NCBI GenBank assembly: GCA_025602915.1
Contig: JAHLJZ010000019.1
Location: 309,499-373,498, forward strand
Reading direction: 5' to 3'
Origin: Paraphysoderma sedebokerense
Taxonomy: Eukaryota; Blastocladiomycota; Physodermatomycetes; Physodermatales; Physodermataceae
Length of the DNA: 64,000 nucleotides
Shown: positions 46,123-57,990 of the stretch, in pieces
Layout: every line of letters begins with the position of its first letter
Numbering within the stretch: the stretch's first letter is position 1
The notes under the pieces: generated by a model
Told to the model about the DNA's origin: nothing
Database searches by the model: none
The model's input: the letters and a program-made list of their open reading frames with translations, nothing else
Made by a program: the position numbers and the translations under genes

Positions 46123-48207
46123 ATGCCAACCGACAAAATTGTCAACCTAGAAGAAGTGGCTCCTTTGCTTCGATATCTTGATAATGTAAATTTCTTTGAT
46201 TTCAAATAGCCGTCTTCACCATCCACCCTTTGCCTACTTTAATATACTCAAAATTCGACATCCATTTGAATTTACAGGTTCCATCTTACAGCACCGTTCC
46301 TTGTACCCCCATATTGGTGGATGAAGATAGGGACATCACCTCATCACCAATACATAACTATGCAGTGAATATCGAGAATAGTACAGGCATCGAAGTTGTC
46401 GCCGAGGATACACCACTCCCTCCGCCTTCATCGAAGAGGGTACTCGCAATTGATCATTTAAGAGGGTTGATAATGATGTTCATGGTACGACTATCTGGTC
46501 TTTTGCCTTGCCTATGGGCTTATCATTTGTACACAAAGCTCACCGTTTGTCTTACCGGATATTAATCCCATTTTTATGCTGTGTGATATGACAGTCTCTA
46601 GACCATGCCCGGAAATACATAACTTCAATCGACCTCGGTGGGGAAGAATCATTCGACAATTCACCAACATACAATGATAATCTATGGCATTTCTTTGCCA
46701 GATTCGTCACTCATTTATCTGCTCCCGGGTTTTTCTTTTTGATGGGATTGGGTGCCGTGTACTTTTATCATTCCAGGAAACGTTTGAATATGAGTGGTGA
46801 AGGAAACGAAATGTGGAGCGATTGGAGAATCGTACGACACTTTTGGATTCGAGGGTTTATACTGGTTGCATTGAGTTTAACTTTTTTCAATGACGGTATT
46901 ATGTTTAAAAAAGTGAATCCTAGCGATAAAGGTTCGTTCTCGGTATCATTCCGGCCGTTGCCTCTATTTTCAAAAGTTACTAATTCTGGAAATATCCTTC
47001 GCTTCTAAACGTGGATTAGACTTGGATGGAGTTCGATTGTCGCTTGGAGTACTCTATTCGCTTGGTTCAAATATGATAATAGCCATCGTGATTGTTGCAC
47101 TCGGTTTTAGACTCTCCACACTTATGTCGTCGGCTTCATTGTTAGATTCTACAGTGACGAAACGTCGAATCGAAATCTATTTTGGGACTATCTTGCTCTT
47201 GGTATCTATCGCTATTCCTCTCATCACGGAATATGTTGTATTTCACGTTGTCAAGAGTCGACCGCCATCGGATGTAACGGAGGAACGCTCCATAAATCCA
47301 TTATTGCTACTCTTCTTCATTCCATGTATGTTGGGTTTATCATGCGCTCTCTATAACTACCTCAATGTAAGAAGAATCGGCTGACGTTGGATTTGTTTCT
47401 AGCTACTTCGGGTATCTTACAAGTCGTTTACCCGATATTTCCTTGGTTGTCTCCTACACTCTGGGGTGTTTCGTTTGGATTATTATTTAAAACGACAAGA
47501 CCGGTGAAATCAGCTTTCAATAATCTGGTAATTTCCGCTTCTTTATCTTCCCATTCTTGATCGAGCCTATCTCTCTGCTAAACTGACTTTACTTCAACTC
47601 GCCTCCACAGATGATATCAGTGATTCTCATAACATCATTCCTATTTATTCGATTCGGATACTTGTTCAAGTTTGGTAACATATACGACCATCTCCATGAT
47701 GCTATTTCTTCCGTCGATACACCTTCCCCCACCAGAATGACTCCACTCCCAATTACCTGGCCTCCTTCTTTCCCCACATTTATCAAATTCTTCACAATCA
47801 CAAAATATCCCCCTTCTTTAGCTTTCCTCACCATAACAATAGGCTTGAACCATTTATTCTTGTGTATACTCTACCTCCTCGGCATTGCTCCATCAATTGC
47901 CTCCTCTTCCTCAACATACATCACCACTCCCACTTTTTCAAACCGCTTATCCACTATCCTGACAAACACGATCTTAACCCCCCTCTTGATATTTGGTCAA
48001 TCCTCATTATTCTTTTACATTTTTCATGTCCTGTTGTACTTTGTCATGGGGATAATCATCAAACGATTCATCGTTCCCGGTGGCACCGATTTACTGGGGT
48101 TAATGCCATGGTGGATTGGCGGGTTAATTGTATTGGGATGGATGTGTAAATTTTATGGGGGGTTTAAACATCGGACTCCTAAGGATTCTATTTGGAGATT
48201 TTTTTAG
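46123..48207 (+). CDS. Polytopic membrane protein, DUF1624/HGSNAT-like acyltransferase
   Basis: Six exons, 46123-46185, 46278-46484, 46595-46931, 47020-47325, 47403-47527 and 47611-48207, join in phase to about 544 residues. A hydrophilic N-terminus of about 80 residues precedes RVLAIDHLRGLIMMFMSLDH, the D-x-x-RG...M-x-LDH signature of DUF1624 and heparan-alpha-glucosaminide N-acetyltransferase-like proteins, with the first span and the conserved His. Some ten further hydrophobic segments follow, among them WHFFARFVTHLSAPGFFFLM, and a C-terminal GQSSLFFYIFHVLLYFVMG, typical of the end of the family's membrane core. Members transfer or move acyl groups across membranes; substrate here is unknown. 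Confidence 0.83.
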
Positions 48208-48655
48208 AGAATCTTTAGTCTATCCCAAAATGGATCGTTACCATTTTGAGTTTCAGTGGGGAATGTAAGGGAAACTGGTTCGGATTGTTTTATGTTATTG
48301 CAAATGACTCTGGTAGTTGTGTATATTATGTTAAAGATGTACTATAGAATTTAATCTTTGAATTCCCGAGATAAAAAATAATCTCGTAGCATTAAAACCC
48401 TTATCTAACCAAACAACATCTGACATGAATATCGTATTTTCAATGCTTCATGTCGCGCGGGAAGTTACGTAACCTAACCATCCATACTCAAGCGATAAAA
48501 GATAGAAATGCTCTGGAACATAAAACAATCAAATGGGCAGTAAATTTATATCATTATATTTAAGATTACATAAGTTTTATAATCTCTGTCCCCACTTCAT
48601 CCAACTCCACAAAACCCCAAAACATTCCGTTTAGAATTATTTGACATGACACAAC
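48208..48655. other. Intergenic between convergent genes
   Basis: 448 bases, AT-rich, between the 3' ends of the DUF1624 and EPT/CPT genes. No features found. Confidence 0.4.
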
Positions 48656-50423
48656 TTAACTTTGTTTGACTTGTTTGTGTTTAATTCTTAGACACCATAT
48701 ATCCAGTTTTTTACAAATAACGTTAATCACGGATAACGCAAATTGGAGGTACAAAATAATAGAAAACACGGCTAAAGAACAGACAATGTGGAAATCGTAT
48801 TTGGCGGGTATCAATCTCGATCTATAGCGTAACGTCACGGTTAGGAAAATCGAAAAACAAGCAAGAATTCCAGGTTGTTAAGTTTTAAGATACTGACCCT
48901 AGTCCCCACTGTTCCATATTACCATTTAAACAGGCAGCGATAGACGCTATCCACGTTACATTTACGTACGGAAATCTCAATTTAACGACGTGAGCCAATA
49001 TAATTAGGCCGACTGAGTATCCGAATGCGAAGGTGATGTAGAATAGTAGAGGTAACGAGTAGAGTTTGACGATGTGGGGAGAGGAAAGAAGCCACAGATA
49101 GAGTATGCCGGAGTGGATGAAATATGGAAGCATTCCGAGAAGTGGAGAGAATATCGGTTTTCCTTCTGTTAAACGATGAGCGAATACGTTTTGTGCACTA
49201 CATCACGATAGAGATTAGAGTTGGAGAAGCGTTCTTTTGACTGTGGAAAAAATTCTAGTGATTACCTGTTAACTACATTGATGACAATTAAGATTACTCC
49301 TGCCAGTACAAAACAATCTGATAGTGTCGCGTCAGGCAAAAGGTCGAGGACCTTGCTCAATGGTTGTGGGACGAAACTCCCCAATAATCCTTTATATGTC
49401 GTCGTGATCCAGAAGTCACTTCCTTTCCAACCGGTAAAAATAAACATAATGCAAGACAGAAATACACCGTCTACGGGTCCGGAGAAATAACCCAGATAGA
49501 GTGTACCAGTGTGGTACTCTTCCCAGGTTGAAAGGTAAAAGTTCAAGAGTCCTATCGTGACATGGTTCGGGTTAGTCATGGAATTGAAATCAGTCAATCG
49601 TAAGAAAACAGTAAATACCACAGAATACGCTAAGCGGTAACAACCAGGTTCCTCCCATCCTGATGGTTGGTGCAGCCGTAATCATGCTTAACTGTCACTT
49701 CAGCGTGAGCATATCCCTTCAAAGCACAATTCATGAAAAGTAATTATATACTAACTGTCGTATTCAAAGCATCACAGCCTTTGTAATAAATAATTCAAGA
49801 TCCAATTCAAATGGAATGAAAGTTAGACTCAGAGTACACAAACAATACTTTAATGATATTATAGCTGAACAGACCATGATCAAACAGCTCGCCCAAAGGA
49901 CCCGAAGCTCCCACTCTCCTTGCCTGTTTTCCATCAATGGCATCTAAACTCTGATACAGAAACAAACCGACACCAAACCTGCGTAAATTAGAATACAGAC
50001 ACGTCAACAACAACCTAAAACGACTCAAGCAGGTAATAATTCGGGACATACACATAGTAGCACCAATTCGGCAGCGGCCCTGACAGATCCGGAGAATAGT
50101 AACCAGCCAGAGATACACTGAATAATATGAAACAAAATCCGGTCAAAGTGAGCAGATTCGGTCTGAAGAGCGGTTTTTAAATCGTTTTGGTGTTCGGGAG
50201 GTTAAGATCATCGACATGGACGAAATGCGGTAGGAAGTAAGTAGTTGTCTCTGGATTATTATTAGAGAGAGAAAATGTTAACATACGCAACCCACATAGG
50301 AACCACCTTAATTAACGAGTTCCACCAGTGACACAGAACATAGCGACTGAGTAGAGATTTATCAACCCCGCTATATTTGTATTTCTCGAGGTACTTTAAA
50401 TTTTCTTTTGGAATGTACCCCAT
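48656..50423 (-). CDS. EPT1: Choline/ethanolamine phosphotransferase (EPT1/CPT1)
   Basis: Final step of the Kennedy pathway: transfers phosphocholine or phosphoethanolamine from its CDP derivative to diacylglycerol in ER or Golgi membranes. Eight exons, 50423-50287, 50162-50052, 49978-49875, 49778-49756, 49691-49619, 49551-49266, 49197-48898 and 48821-48656, join in phase to about 399 residues. [20 protein letters not shown] is the typical start. The CDP-alcohol phosphotransferase motif D-G-x2-A-R-x8-G-x3-D-x3-D reads [20 protein letters not shown] plus GCD across the splice to a 23-base exon. [20 protein letters not shown] is strongly conserved, and several membrane segments follow. The choice between EPT1 and CPT1 cannot be made from sequence alone. 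Confidence 0.94.
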
Positions 50424-50660
50424 AATATGATAAGCGAGATACAGTTATACAGTTTGAATAACAGAATGGACGGTTTGGGGGAATGTAATGATAAGGGCAC
50501 GAATCTGGGAAGTTCCCCGCTCTCAATTCATTAAGGTCTAGTCACATGCGCGATTGTAATTAAATGAAAAACTCTGGGTTGAAAGAGATTTAATATTGCA
50601 CATCCCAATATTATCATTTATTCTGAAAAATTACAATTTGAGAATATAGTATTTTAAGAA

Positions 50661-51697
50661 CTACTTCTTAGCCTCCTTTTCCTTTTCTCGGAAGGCATCG
50701 CTCAACTCATCCATCGAAGGTGTAGTCACTTTAACGCTACCTCTCTTCATGAGGGCATCAACGTAAGCATGAAAGCGTTGGTACTCCCCAGATCTAGGGA
50801 CATCAAATTCTCTAAATTCTTTCAAAATCGGCAATCTGGCGATAAAGCTAGCTACAAGTATATCTCCTAAAGAGAAATGTTGGCCAAGAATGTATGGGCC
50901 GCGAGAAACAGATTCTAGAAGATTGTTAATCTACAGAGGGGATTGTGTAAGTACGGTCCGATATTTTAAAGTGATAAACATAAGGCAAATCTTATTCTCT
51001 GCGACATACTTTTTGAATTCCATTCTGTAATTTTTCTGTCTTCGATGACTTTTTCTCTGCCTTCTGGGCCTTCAATAATTTCGTGTAATGAGGGAGAAAA
51101 GACGACGTGAATTTTGCAACGGCGTAGTTCATATCGTATTTTTCGAGTGGTGAATCGGGAACCAATCTGGAAAGAGATATTTAAATATCATTAGGCCAAC
51201 GTTGACGCAAGAATGCAATTTTATACAGCAATACGAACTGGTTCATATAAGAATATTCTTCTGCTAAGAATTCAGCGATTAGAGTACTCTCGTGCAAAAC
51301 CTTGTTCTTGTTTCGATCGGTAGGATCGCGAATATGTAATAATTCCAAGCAGGGCACACTACCCTCTGGGCTGATCTTGGAAAACCTAAAATCAAAGGTC
51401 ATCAACAGTCACAAATCAATCCGGATGAGTACTTGAGTTTAGTGTCGCGAAATGCTCACCATTGGGGTTTATGAAACAAGTCAATATGAACAAGTTCAAT
51501 TTCGGATGAGTTAGCGTCGGAGTCGTAGATGGATCTGATAAGGCCCAACTCAGCTAAAACGAGAGTGACTCGCTGAGAATATGGGCAAGAACGGGAGAAG
51601 TAGAGTCTAAATCCTGCACAATTGAATGTCACAATTATGTGTCAACAGCGAAAAGGTGTATGGCTGGTCGGAGAGATAAGAACTTACTGGCAGACAT
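50661..51697 (-). CDS. Glutathione S-transferase, omega-like (array copy 1)
   Basis: Six exons, 51697-51688, 51613-51460, 51385-51239, 51166-51010, 50930-50661 and the tiny start exon included, give about 245 residues. The start exon encodes only ATG-TCT-GCC plus one base, as in the other two copies. The thioredoxin-fold domain has LYFSRSCPYSQRVTLVLAELG, with a Cys at the omega/Ure2-type active position instead of Tyr or Ser. ISPEGSVPCLELL carries the cis-Pro, and HESTLIAEFLAEEY the Glu-Ser glutathione site. The C-terminal helical domain includes GPYILGQHFSLGDILVASFI, with the N-capping and Asp motif. It ends in Lys/Glu-rich residues. Cys-type enzymes act in deglutathionylation and dehydroascorbate reduction. 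Confidence 0.9.
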
Positions 51698-52012
51698 GTT
51701 GGGCTTAATATTACACGGTTTTCAACCAATACCTAGGAGTCGGATGGTTGCCTTTATGGAATTGCAGTGACCTACCGTCTATAGTTGAGATTTAATGGTA
51801 CCGCAGACCTGACGTCATTCATGGCGCGCGCTACTGCAATATTGTAGAAGTGATACATCTGGGACAATCGCTTTATTAAATCAGGTAAGGATTTCGGACC
51901 AGTTGATGTAAAGAAACTCGCTCAATTCAGGCATAAGACAACGAAAGCCACCATTAATATACTAGACTTCGAATTTCTATGTATGATACAATCAAATGAG
52001 AGGGCTCTCTGA

Positions 52013-53067
52013 TTATTTAGTACCGTCGGCAAATGGTTTGTAACCAGCAATTAATTCATCCATTGACGCTAAGGTATTCTTAACGCTATCCCTATTCATC
52101 ACAGCATCGACAAGAGAATTGAATCGTTGATACTTTTCATCCCTTGGAATATCGAAATCTCTGAAATGTTTGAGAACTGGTAAACGAGCGATAAAAGTTG
52201 ACAAAATGACATCGCCGATTGTGAATTTGTCTCCAAGAATGTACGGACCGGCCGAGGTGGATTTGAGCAAGTCGTTGATCTAACATACGATTCATGGGCG
52301 ATATAAATTGATTGTCAATTATAGTCACGAGCAGAGCAAGTGCAAAACATTTTTAACCTGAAGAATCGTCTTAAGGAAAGCCTGTTTCCCTTCAGATTGC
52401 TTTTCAGCACCTTGAGCTCTTAACAGGCTGTAGAATGAAGGGACAAAGGACGAGGAAAATTGTTCAGCAACGTATCGCATCTGATATTTCTCGAGAGGTG
52501 ACTCCGGGATTAGCCTATGGGTTGTAAATTATATGCTTAGTTTCGTCTAAATTGTATTTTTTTGTGCTGAACGTAATTCAATAGATCAGCAGTAAAACTA
52601 ACCGTTTGACCGAAGAATATTCTTCGGCGAAATATTGCGCAATCAAAATACTTTCGAACAAAAGCTGATTTTTGCTAGGGTCTTGTTGATCTTTGACATT
52701 CAGCAGCTCTAATGTTGGCACTGTACCTTTTGGATTTACTTTGAAATACCTGTGCTATGTCAGAAAGAGAACAATCGGGCGATTTCTCGGAAATTCAAGA
52801 GTCGGGGACCATAACATACCAATCAGGTTTGTTAGCCAGATCAATCGGAACAAGTTCCAAGTCTTTGGAGTTGCCAGAAAAGTCATATATTGATTTAATG
52901 AAGCCAAGTTCAGCTAGGACTAGCGTCGTCCGTTGAGCAAATGGGCACATGCGAGCAAAGTACAATTTTAGACCTGAATCGTTTTATGGAACAAGGTGTT
53001 AAGGTGCAAACTTTGTGGTATCAAAAATTAAATCCCTTAAACGATGATTAAACTTACTTGGGGACAT
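52013..53067 (-). CDS. Glutathione S-transferase, omega-like (array copy 2)
   Basis: Exons 53067-53058, 52973-52820, 52749-52603, 52514-52358 and 52278-52013 give about 244 residues with the same splice phases and positions as copy 1. The active-site region is LYFARMCPFAQRTTLVLAEL, cis-Pro NPKGTVPTLELLN, Glu-Ser FESILIAQYFAEEY, and C-domain GPYILGDKFTIGDVILSTFI. It ends PFADGTK, shared with copy 3. It is separated from copy 3 by the piggyBac-derived ORF on the other strand. All motifs are intact, so it is likely active. Confidence 0.92.
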
Positions 53068-53463
53068 TTTTTTTTACTTGATAGTATTTGGAGATGGAAG
53101 GCAAAAGAAAATATGGTAGGAACAGAACGGCAATGAATGTTTGTTTGAGAGAAATCGCGATTCTCCACTGGGTTTAAGTGTGGTCCTGAGTCAGAAATGC
53201 TGTTGAATTTTCCTGCAATAACGGACCAACGCTGATGACTTGATCAAGCGGCAACTATTATCGATGCCCCACTAATTTATTTTGATTTATGAAGACCTTT
53301 TTTATTGAGACAATTATTTTGGTGCGCAGAGTTTAAATTGTCCTGTTTCTTGATTGGAGACTACAAGTTATGGCACGTGACTATTCAATTCCATTGCACT
53401 CCAGTTCTCATCCAGGAACTCGCGTCCATGTACCTTTTTTAGATATTCTACAACTCTAGTTGC

Positions 53464-55080
53464 ATGCAATGCTTTGAAACTTCAGAAATGTCTGAGCAAC
53501 CATCCCTTCTGCGAGAAAAGCCCACCAGTGACGGCTTCTTTTATGAGCCTTACTATGTCGCAAATCTGACTCGACGTCGAAACCAAACTTCGGATTCGTC
53601 AAGTGGCTACCAAGAGTCTGATGATCATGTCGACGAAAATGAATCAAATGACGCCGAAGACTTTGAAAATGTTCTTTCAGATGGATTGGAAGAAGATACG
53701 GCGATTGATGCAGGAGAAATAGACAATGAAAGTGATTCCACCGATTCAATTGTGTTGAATAGGACTGGCGACGAAACGACACCATCACAACCATCTCAAT
53801 CAACTATAATCGAAAGTATTAACAACCAAAGAAGAGTTCCCAACACTGTGGAAGGCCGCGGAATTGGTTCAAGACGTAGAAAACGAGATCAGAATGGTGT
53901 AAGTGGAGGTGTCGAAACAGACGCGCTCCATGTAATCCCGGGATTCAGTCCACTACAGCACCCTCCTAACAAACTACTCAAACATCCCATAGTACGACTA
54001 CCGCAAGAACTGTCATTCGTTCAACTCACTCCATCCGCTCTATTCTCTCTCTTCTTTCCCGCCGACATCCTACAAATGATCGTTAAAAACACAAATCGAT
54101 ACGCCTCGCAGAAATTGCGAAAACTTCGAGAACAATTCCCGGACATAATGCCCCGAAAGTGGAACCCTATATCAATTCCTGAGCTCAAACGGTGGATTGC
54201 AATCGTTATCTATATGGGTGTTCATTGCAGTCCAGCTGAAGAGGACTATTGGGACACTGAAAGCGGAGGCCCATGTCATCCGATTTGTGGTTTCATGACG
54301 CTCTTCCGATTTCAACAAATCAAGCGTTTTCTACACATTACGGACCCAGATTCCAATGATCCCGGTTTGCCAATCTTTCACAAGGTCTTACCACTTGCTG
54401 ATCATATCGAAAAGATGTCTAGGCATGTATATGTACCTTCGTCGTCAGTATCCATAAATGAAATGATGGTTCATTTCAGCAACCGATCAGGACAAACCGT
54501 TCGCATGAAGAACAAGCCAGTCCCCGAGGCCTATAAAATTGTATCTATGTGTGACCAATTACGAGGATATTGTAATCGTCAGCTTACAGTTCGACGCAGC
54601 TGGATGCCCTTATTCTTGTGGCTAGTGGATACGGTGATTGTGAATTGTTATCGGATCATGGAATTGAGAACAAGCGGAGCAGAAAGTAACCCATGTGCTC
54701 AAAAAGATTTCAGAATTAGGTTGATTTGGGAACTAGTAAGAGAAGCGAATCTCGAGAGCAAAGAACAGGAAGTGTTCGGTCTGGGAATTCCTCACAGACA
54801 TGAGAATGAAGTAATTGCTGAGCCTCAGAAAAAGAAAAGAAGGTACGTAACCAAAAATTCAAAATTGCCTGATCTTCGTCTTTTACCTGGTAAACACTGG
54901 CCTATATATAAAGAAAAGAGATTAGGATGCGTATGGTGTAAATTTAATAGCGTCAAGGCAGGATGTGGCGGGTCGAAGGATCCCAATAAGAGTTTTTGGT
55001 ATTGTTTAGAATGTGATGTAGCCCTCTGTTTAAACAACAATCGAAATTGTTTCATGGAATATCATACAGAAAGTTTGTAA
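53464..55080 (+). CDS. PiggyBac-derived ORF, catalytically dead, possibly domesticated
   Basis: One open frame of 538 codons; starts at 53464 or at the ATG at 53488. After an acidic N-terminus of about 120 residues the DDE_Tnp_1_7-type region begins: FFPADILQMIVKNTNRYA, IPELKRWIAIVIYMGV, MTLFRFQQIKRFLHITD, then SVSINEMMVHFSNRSGQTV and MKNKPVPEAYKIV. The first catalytic Asp of the family (S-I-D-E-x-M) is Asn here. From CDQLRGYC the protein jumps to TVRRSWMPLFLWLVDTVIVN, so the segment carrying the second catalytic Asp and its surroundings, about 100 residues or more, is absent. The C-terminal Cys-rich region (RLGCVWCKF...CGG...WYCLECDVALC) is retained. No flanking TTAA-bounded inverted repeats were found by eye. 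An open frame despite lost catalysis suggests either recent loss or recruitment as a DNA-binding protein. Confidence 0.82.
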   Translation: MQCFETSEMSEQPSLLREKPTSDGFFYEPYYVANLTRRRNQTSDSSSGYQESDDHVDENESNDAEDFENVLSDGLEEDTAIDAGEIDNESDSTDSIVLNRTGDETTPSQPSQSTIIESINNQRRVPNTVEGRGIGSRRRKRDQNGVSGGVETDALHVIPGFSPLQHPPNKLLKHPIVRLPQELSFVQLTPSALFSLFFPADILQMIVKNTNRYASQKLRKLREQFPDIMPRKWNPISIPELKRWIAIVIYMGVHCSPAEEDYWDTESGGPCHPICGFMTLFRFQQIKRFLHITDPDSNDPGLPIFHKVLPLADHIEKMSRHVYVPSSSVSINEMMVHFSNRSGQTVRMKNKPVPEAYKIVSMCDQLRGYCNRQLTVRRSWMPLFLWLVDTVIVNCYRIMELRTSGAESNPCAQKDFRIRLIWELVREANLESKEQEVFGLGIPHRHENEVIAEPQKKKRRYVTKNSKLPDLRLLPGKHWPIYKEKRLGCVWCKFNSVKAGCGGSKDPNKSFWYCLECDVALCLNNNRNCFMEYHTESL

Positions 55081-55303
55081 GTAAAATGCGACAGAAACTA
55101 TGTATTATGGAAGCAGTTGTAAATAAGATTTCTGGCAAAATTGTGAAAAACCAGATTCGCCGCGTTCAAAATAACGCTTGGAAGTATCTACAACTGATAT
55201 TCTTGGTGAATAATCGAACTTACAAGAAGTGTAAGATAGAACATTTTGATTCATTTAAAGTACATATTGACAACATGAATATTCTACACAAACATTTTGC
55301 TCT

Positions 55304-56316
55304 TCACCATTTCTTTGTACCGTCAGCAAAAGGAGCATAAGCGGCAAATAATTCTTCTTTTGTGGCAAGTGTTTCTTTCACACTTTCCCTTTGAACAATG
55401 GCATCCGCATAAGCATGAAATCTGTCATACTCATTTCCTTGTGGAACTGTAAATCCTCTAAAATTCTCTAAAATAGAAAGGCGGGCAATAAATGGCCCAA
55501 TGAGAGCATCGCCAAGTGTGAATTCCGGCCCGAGTATGTAAGGACCTGATGAGGTCGTTGCGAGGAGAATATTCAACTGAGTAGAGCAAATTGATTAATT
55601 ATTGGCCAAAATATCAGTTAAAGTCTGTCATATCAACATACCTGACGAATCGCTTTGAGCAATGCTTCCTTCACTTCGACTTGTTTCTCAACATCCTGAG
55701 TTTTCAAAATACCATAGAAATTGGGAATGAATGATTCAACAAATTGATTGACTACATATTTCATTCGATATTTATCGACAGATGTTTCAGGTATCAGCCT
55801 TTTCGAATATATTAACAATTGAGATATTCGGCTCTTGCTGGAACAACGATCAAACGTACCTTTTCAGTGATGAATACTGATCTGCAAGATATTCCGCAAT
55901 CAATGCGCTTTCAAACAGTATTTGATTTCGATTGGGGTCATGGGACGATTTCACATTCAAAAGTTCTAACGTTGGTACTGTGCCTTTCGGGTTGATGTCA
56001 TAGTACCTATATACAACCATGGGTCAATCTTATTTTCATGTCAATGATTAAAACTTTGCCAAGGACATACCATTCAGGCTTGTTCGCTAAATCAATATGC
56101 ACCACTTCTAATTCTTTGGCATTAAGATTAAAATCGCGAATAGATTTCAACAGGCCCAATTCGTGAAGTATTATGGTGGTTCTATGAGCGAATGGGCAGA
56201 TTCTGGCAAAATATAATTTGATGTCTGCAGGCACAAGAATAAAGCAAAAGTTAATTATCGGCAAATATATGTAAAGTGAACAGTTTCTGGATATCTGGAT
56301 ACAGACTTTGTGACAT
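55304..56316 (-). CDS. Glutathione S-transferase, omega-like (array copy 3)
   Basis: Exons 56316-56307, 56224-56071, 56006-55860, 55798-55642 and 55576-55304 give about 246 residues. Motifs: LYFARICPFAHRTTIILHEL (catalytic Cys), NPKGTVPTLELLN, FESALIAEYLADQY and GPYILGPEFTLGDALIGPFI. The first intron begins GTCTGT, a weaker donor than in the other copies. Intron positions match copies 1 and 2 throughout, so the three arose by tandem duplication of one gene with introns. Confidence 0.92.
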
Positions 56317-57064
56317 GCTGCGAATTGTTGATAAACTTATGAAATTGAATGTTCAGTGAAGCATAAGTGGAGGGATGGCGTGAATTATATATGCGTAGCG
56401 GCTTACAAATTATCACTGCCTGGTTGACTAATCACGCAGGACTGCTTTGTAACACTTTTGTAACGCGATTGTCAGCCACTCAATGCAAGAAGGAAGAAAG
56501 GTCGTCTACTTTTATTCTGGTTGTAATTATACTTTCGCGACGGTTGGAGTTCATGAAGAACACAGAACCCTATACCGTTATCAGTCCACCTGTGATAAGT
56601 TATCACTATTCGTAATTTCCACGTTTGTCTTGGTCATACGGGAATGCGACATTCAGTACATATAATCAATCTGTGGAGAACCAGAGAACATTGGTGATTC
56701 CTACATTGCGGCCGATAATGGTTTTTGAACTTGGCAGTGGAAAGAGCTTAGTGGGGCCGGGCCATTGCCAGATTACCATGACGTTAGTCTAAACGGATAC
56801 TCACAGTCTCTTCCAGTTCCGCCACCACTGAAAATTGACCTTCTCACAATGTATCTGATGCGACTACTTGAGAGGGAACCCGATAACTCGATTGACCTCC
56901 AAATACTGTACCTCACACAAGAAGTATCAGTTGGGCGTATATAGGCGAATGCCACTGTAAACATTTTTCACTCTTCATGCAACCCGGATTAAGATAGTGA
57001 ACCAGAAAGCTTTATTACAGAACTCAATATCCTTTTACAATCCCTTCTATATAAAGGAGACAAC
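56317..57064. other. Intergenic between GST copy 3 and RPL38
   Basis: 748 bases. Frames at 56367-56665 (plus) and 56773-56964 (minus) show no recognisable content. Confidence 0.4.
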
Positions 57065-57771
57065 TTAAGCGGTGATTTCCTTGACTTGGAGAGCTATTAA
57101 GTTGAAAAAGAGAGTATTAATCACACTGTCAGTATTCTATACAAAGCAATATCAACTTCTCGTATGAATGGAAATCAGATACAAACAAGGGGGAAGAGTT
57201 TCCTTCAATTTCTTGGCCTTTTGGGCGTCGTTGAGGACAAGGGTGTAAAGGTATCGGGAACATCTGAGTTTGAATTTGTATTGACTGCCGTTCTTCTTGA
57301 CCTTGGCGGCTGAAATAAAGAAAAATTGAAAATCCAACGTCAGACCTGAATTCTCGCAGTATATCAATGATCCTCCGGAAGAACAACTACTCCAGACGTC
57401 CAGATTTAAAATTCACAAACAAATCGTAATATATATCTTTCTTCAATTCTCCAAACTCTGTCAGAGTTCCATTCTTTCTTTCACTACAGCCGTAGTTCGG
57501 CCCATGTAATTCTAGAAACCAATATTTGAAAACACATGCTATACATACATTTGGCGTCCTTTCTGCGGGCAATTTCGAGGAAGTATTTGATATCTTTAAC
57601 TAATTTGGGCTATTTCGAATGGTAAAATGATAAGAGAGGAAATGATCCATGTCAGTCCATAATAACACATCACTGAAACCTTTCAAAAAATTATCCATCC
57701 ATCGTCGATAGATCGAAATACATATACGTAATCATCTATAATGCATTCAAATGACCAAAAAAACTCACCAT
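57065..57771 (-). CDS. RPL38: 60S ribosomal protein L38
   Basis: Small basic component of the large cytosolic ribosomal subunit. Four exons: 57771-57769 (the ATG alone), 57609-57549, 57309-57187 and 57093-57065. Spliced product of 71 residues: [20 protein letters not shown], then [40 protein letters not shown] and a C-terminal SLQVKEITA, a full-length match to eL38. An intron directly after the start codon is common in ribosomal protein genes, and it hides the gene from ORF scans. A GTTTGT donor at 57186 is used for the last intron. Confidence 0.96.
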
Positions 57772-57990
57772 CTTGAATATGTCTGAATGAAAAAGGTCAA
57801 TTCCTTCCGTATTCGATGATGTCTTGTAAAACCCATCCAAACTGAAAAGTCAAGATGCGCTGTCTCCATGGCAAAATTCACGTGTTCTAACAAATACCGA
57901 CTACCCGAAAACGATCGAATTGCCTTGACCGTTGTTCAAGTAATATACAATTCCTTTTCGGGTGATCCTTTAATTACCACACAATACAAG
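57772..57990. promoter_or_regulatory. Bidirectional promoter RPL38 / LYAR-type gene
   Basis: 219 bases separate the divergent start codons of two ribosome-related genes. Such spacing suggests shared control. No specific factor site is claimed. Confidence 0.45.

Noticed and set aside
53068-53463. TTAA sites near 53030-53100 as a piggyBac left end
   Set aside because: No matching inverted repeat was found on the far side of the ORF; TTAA is frequent in AT-rich DNA.
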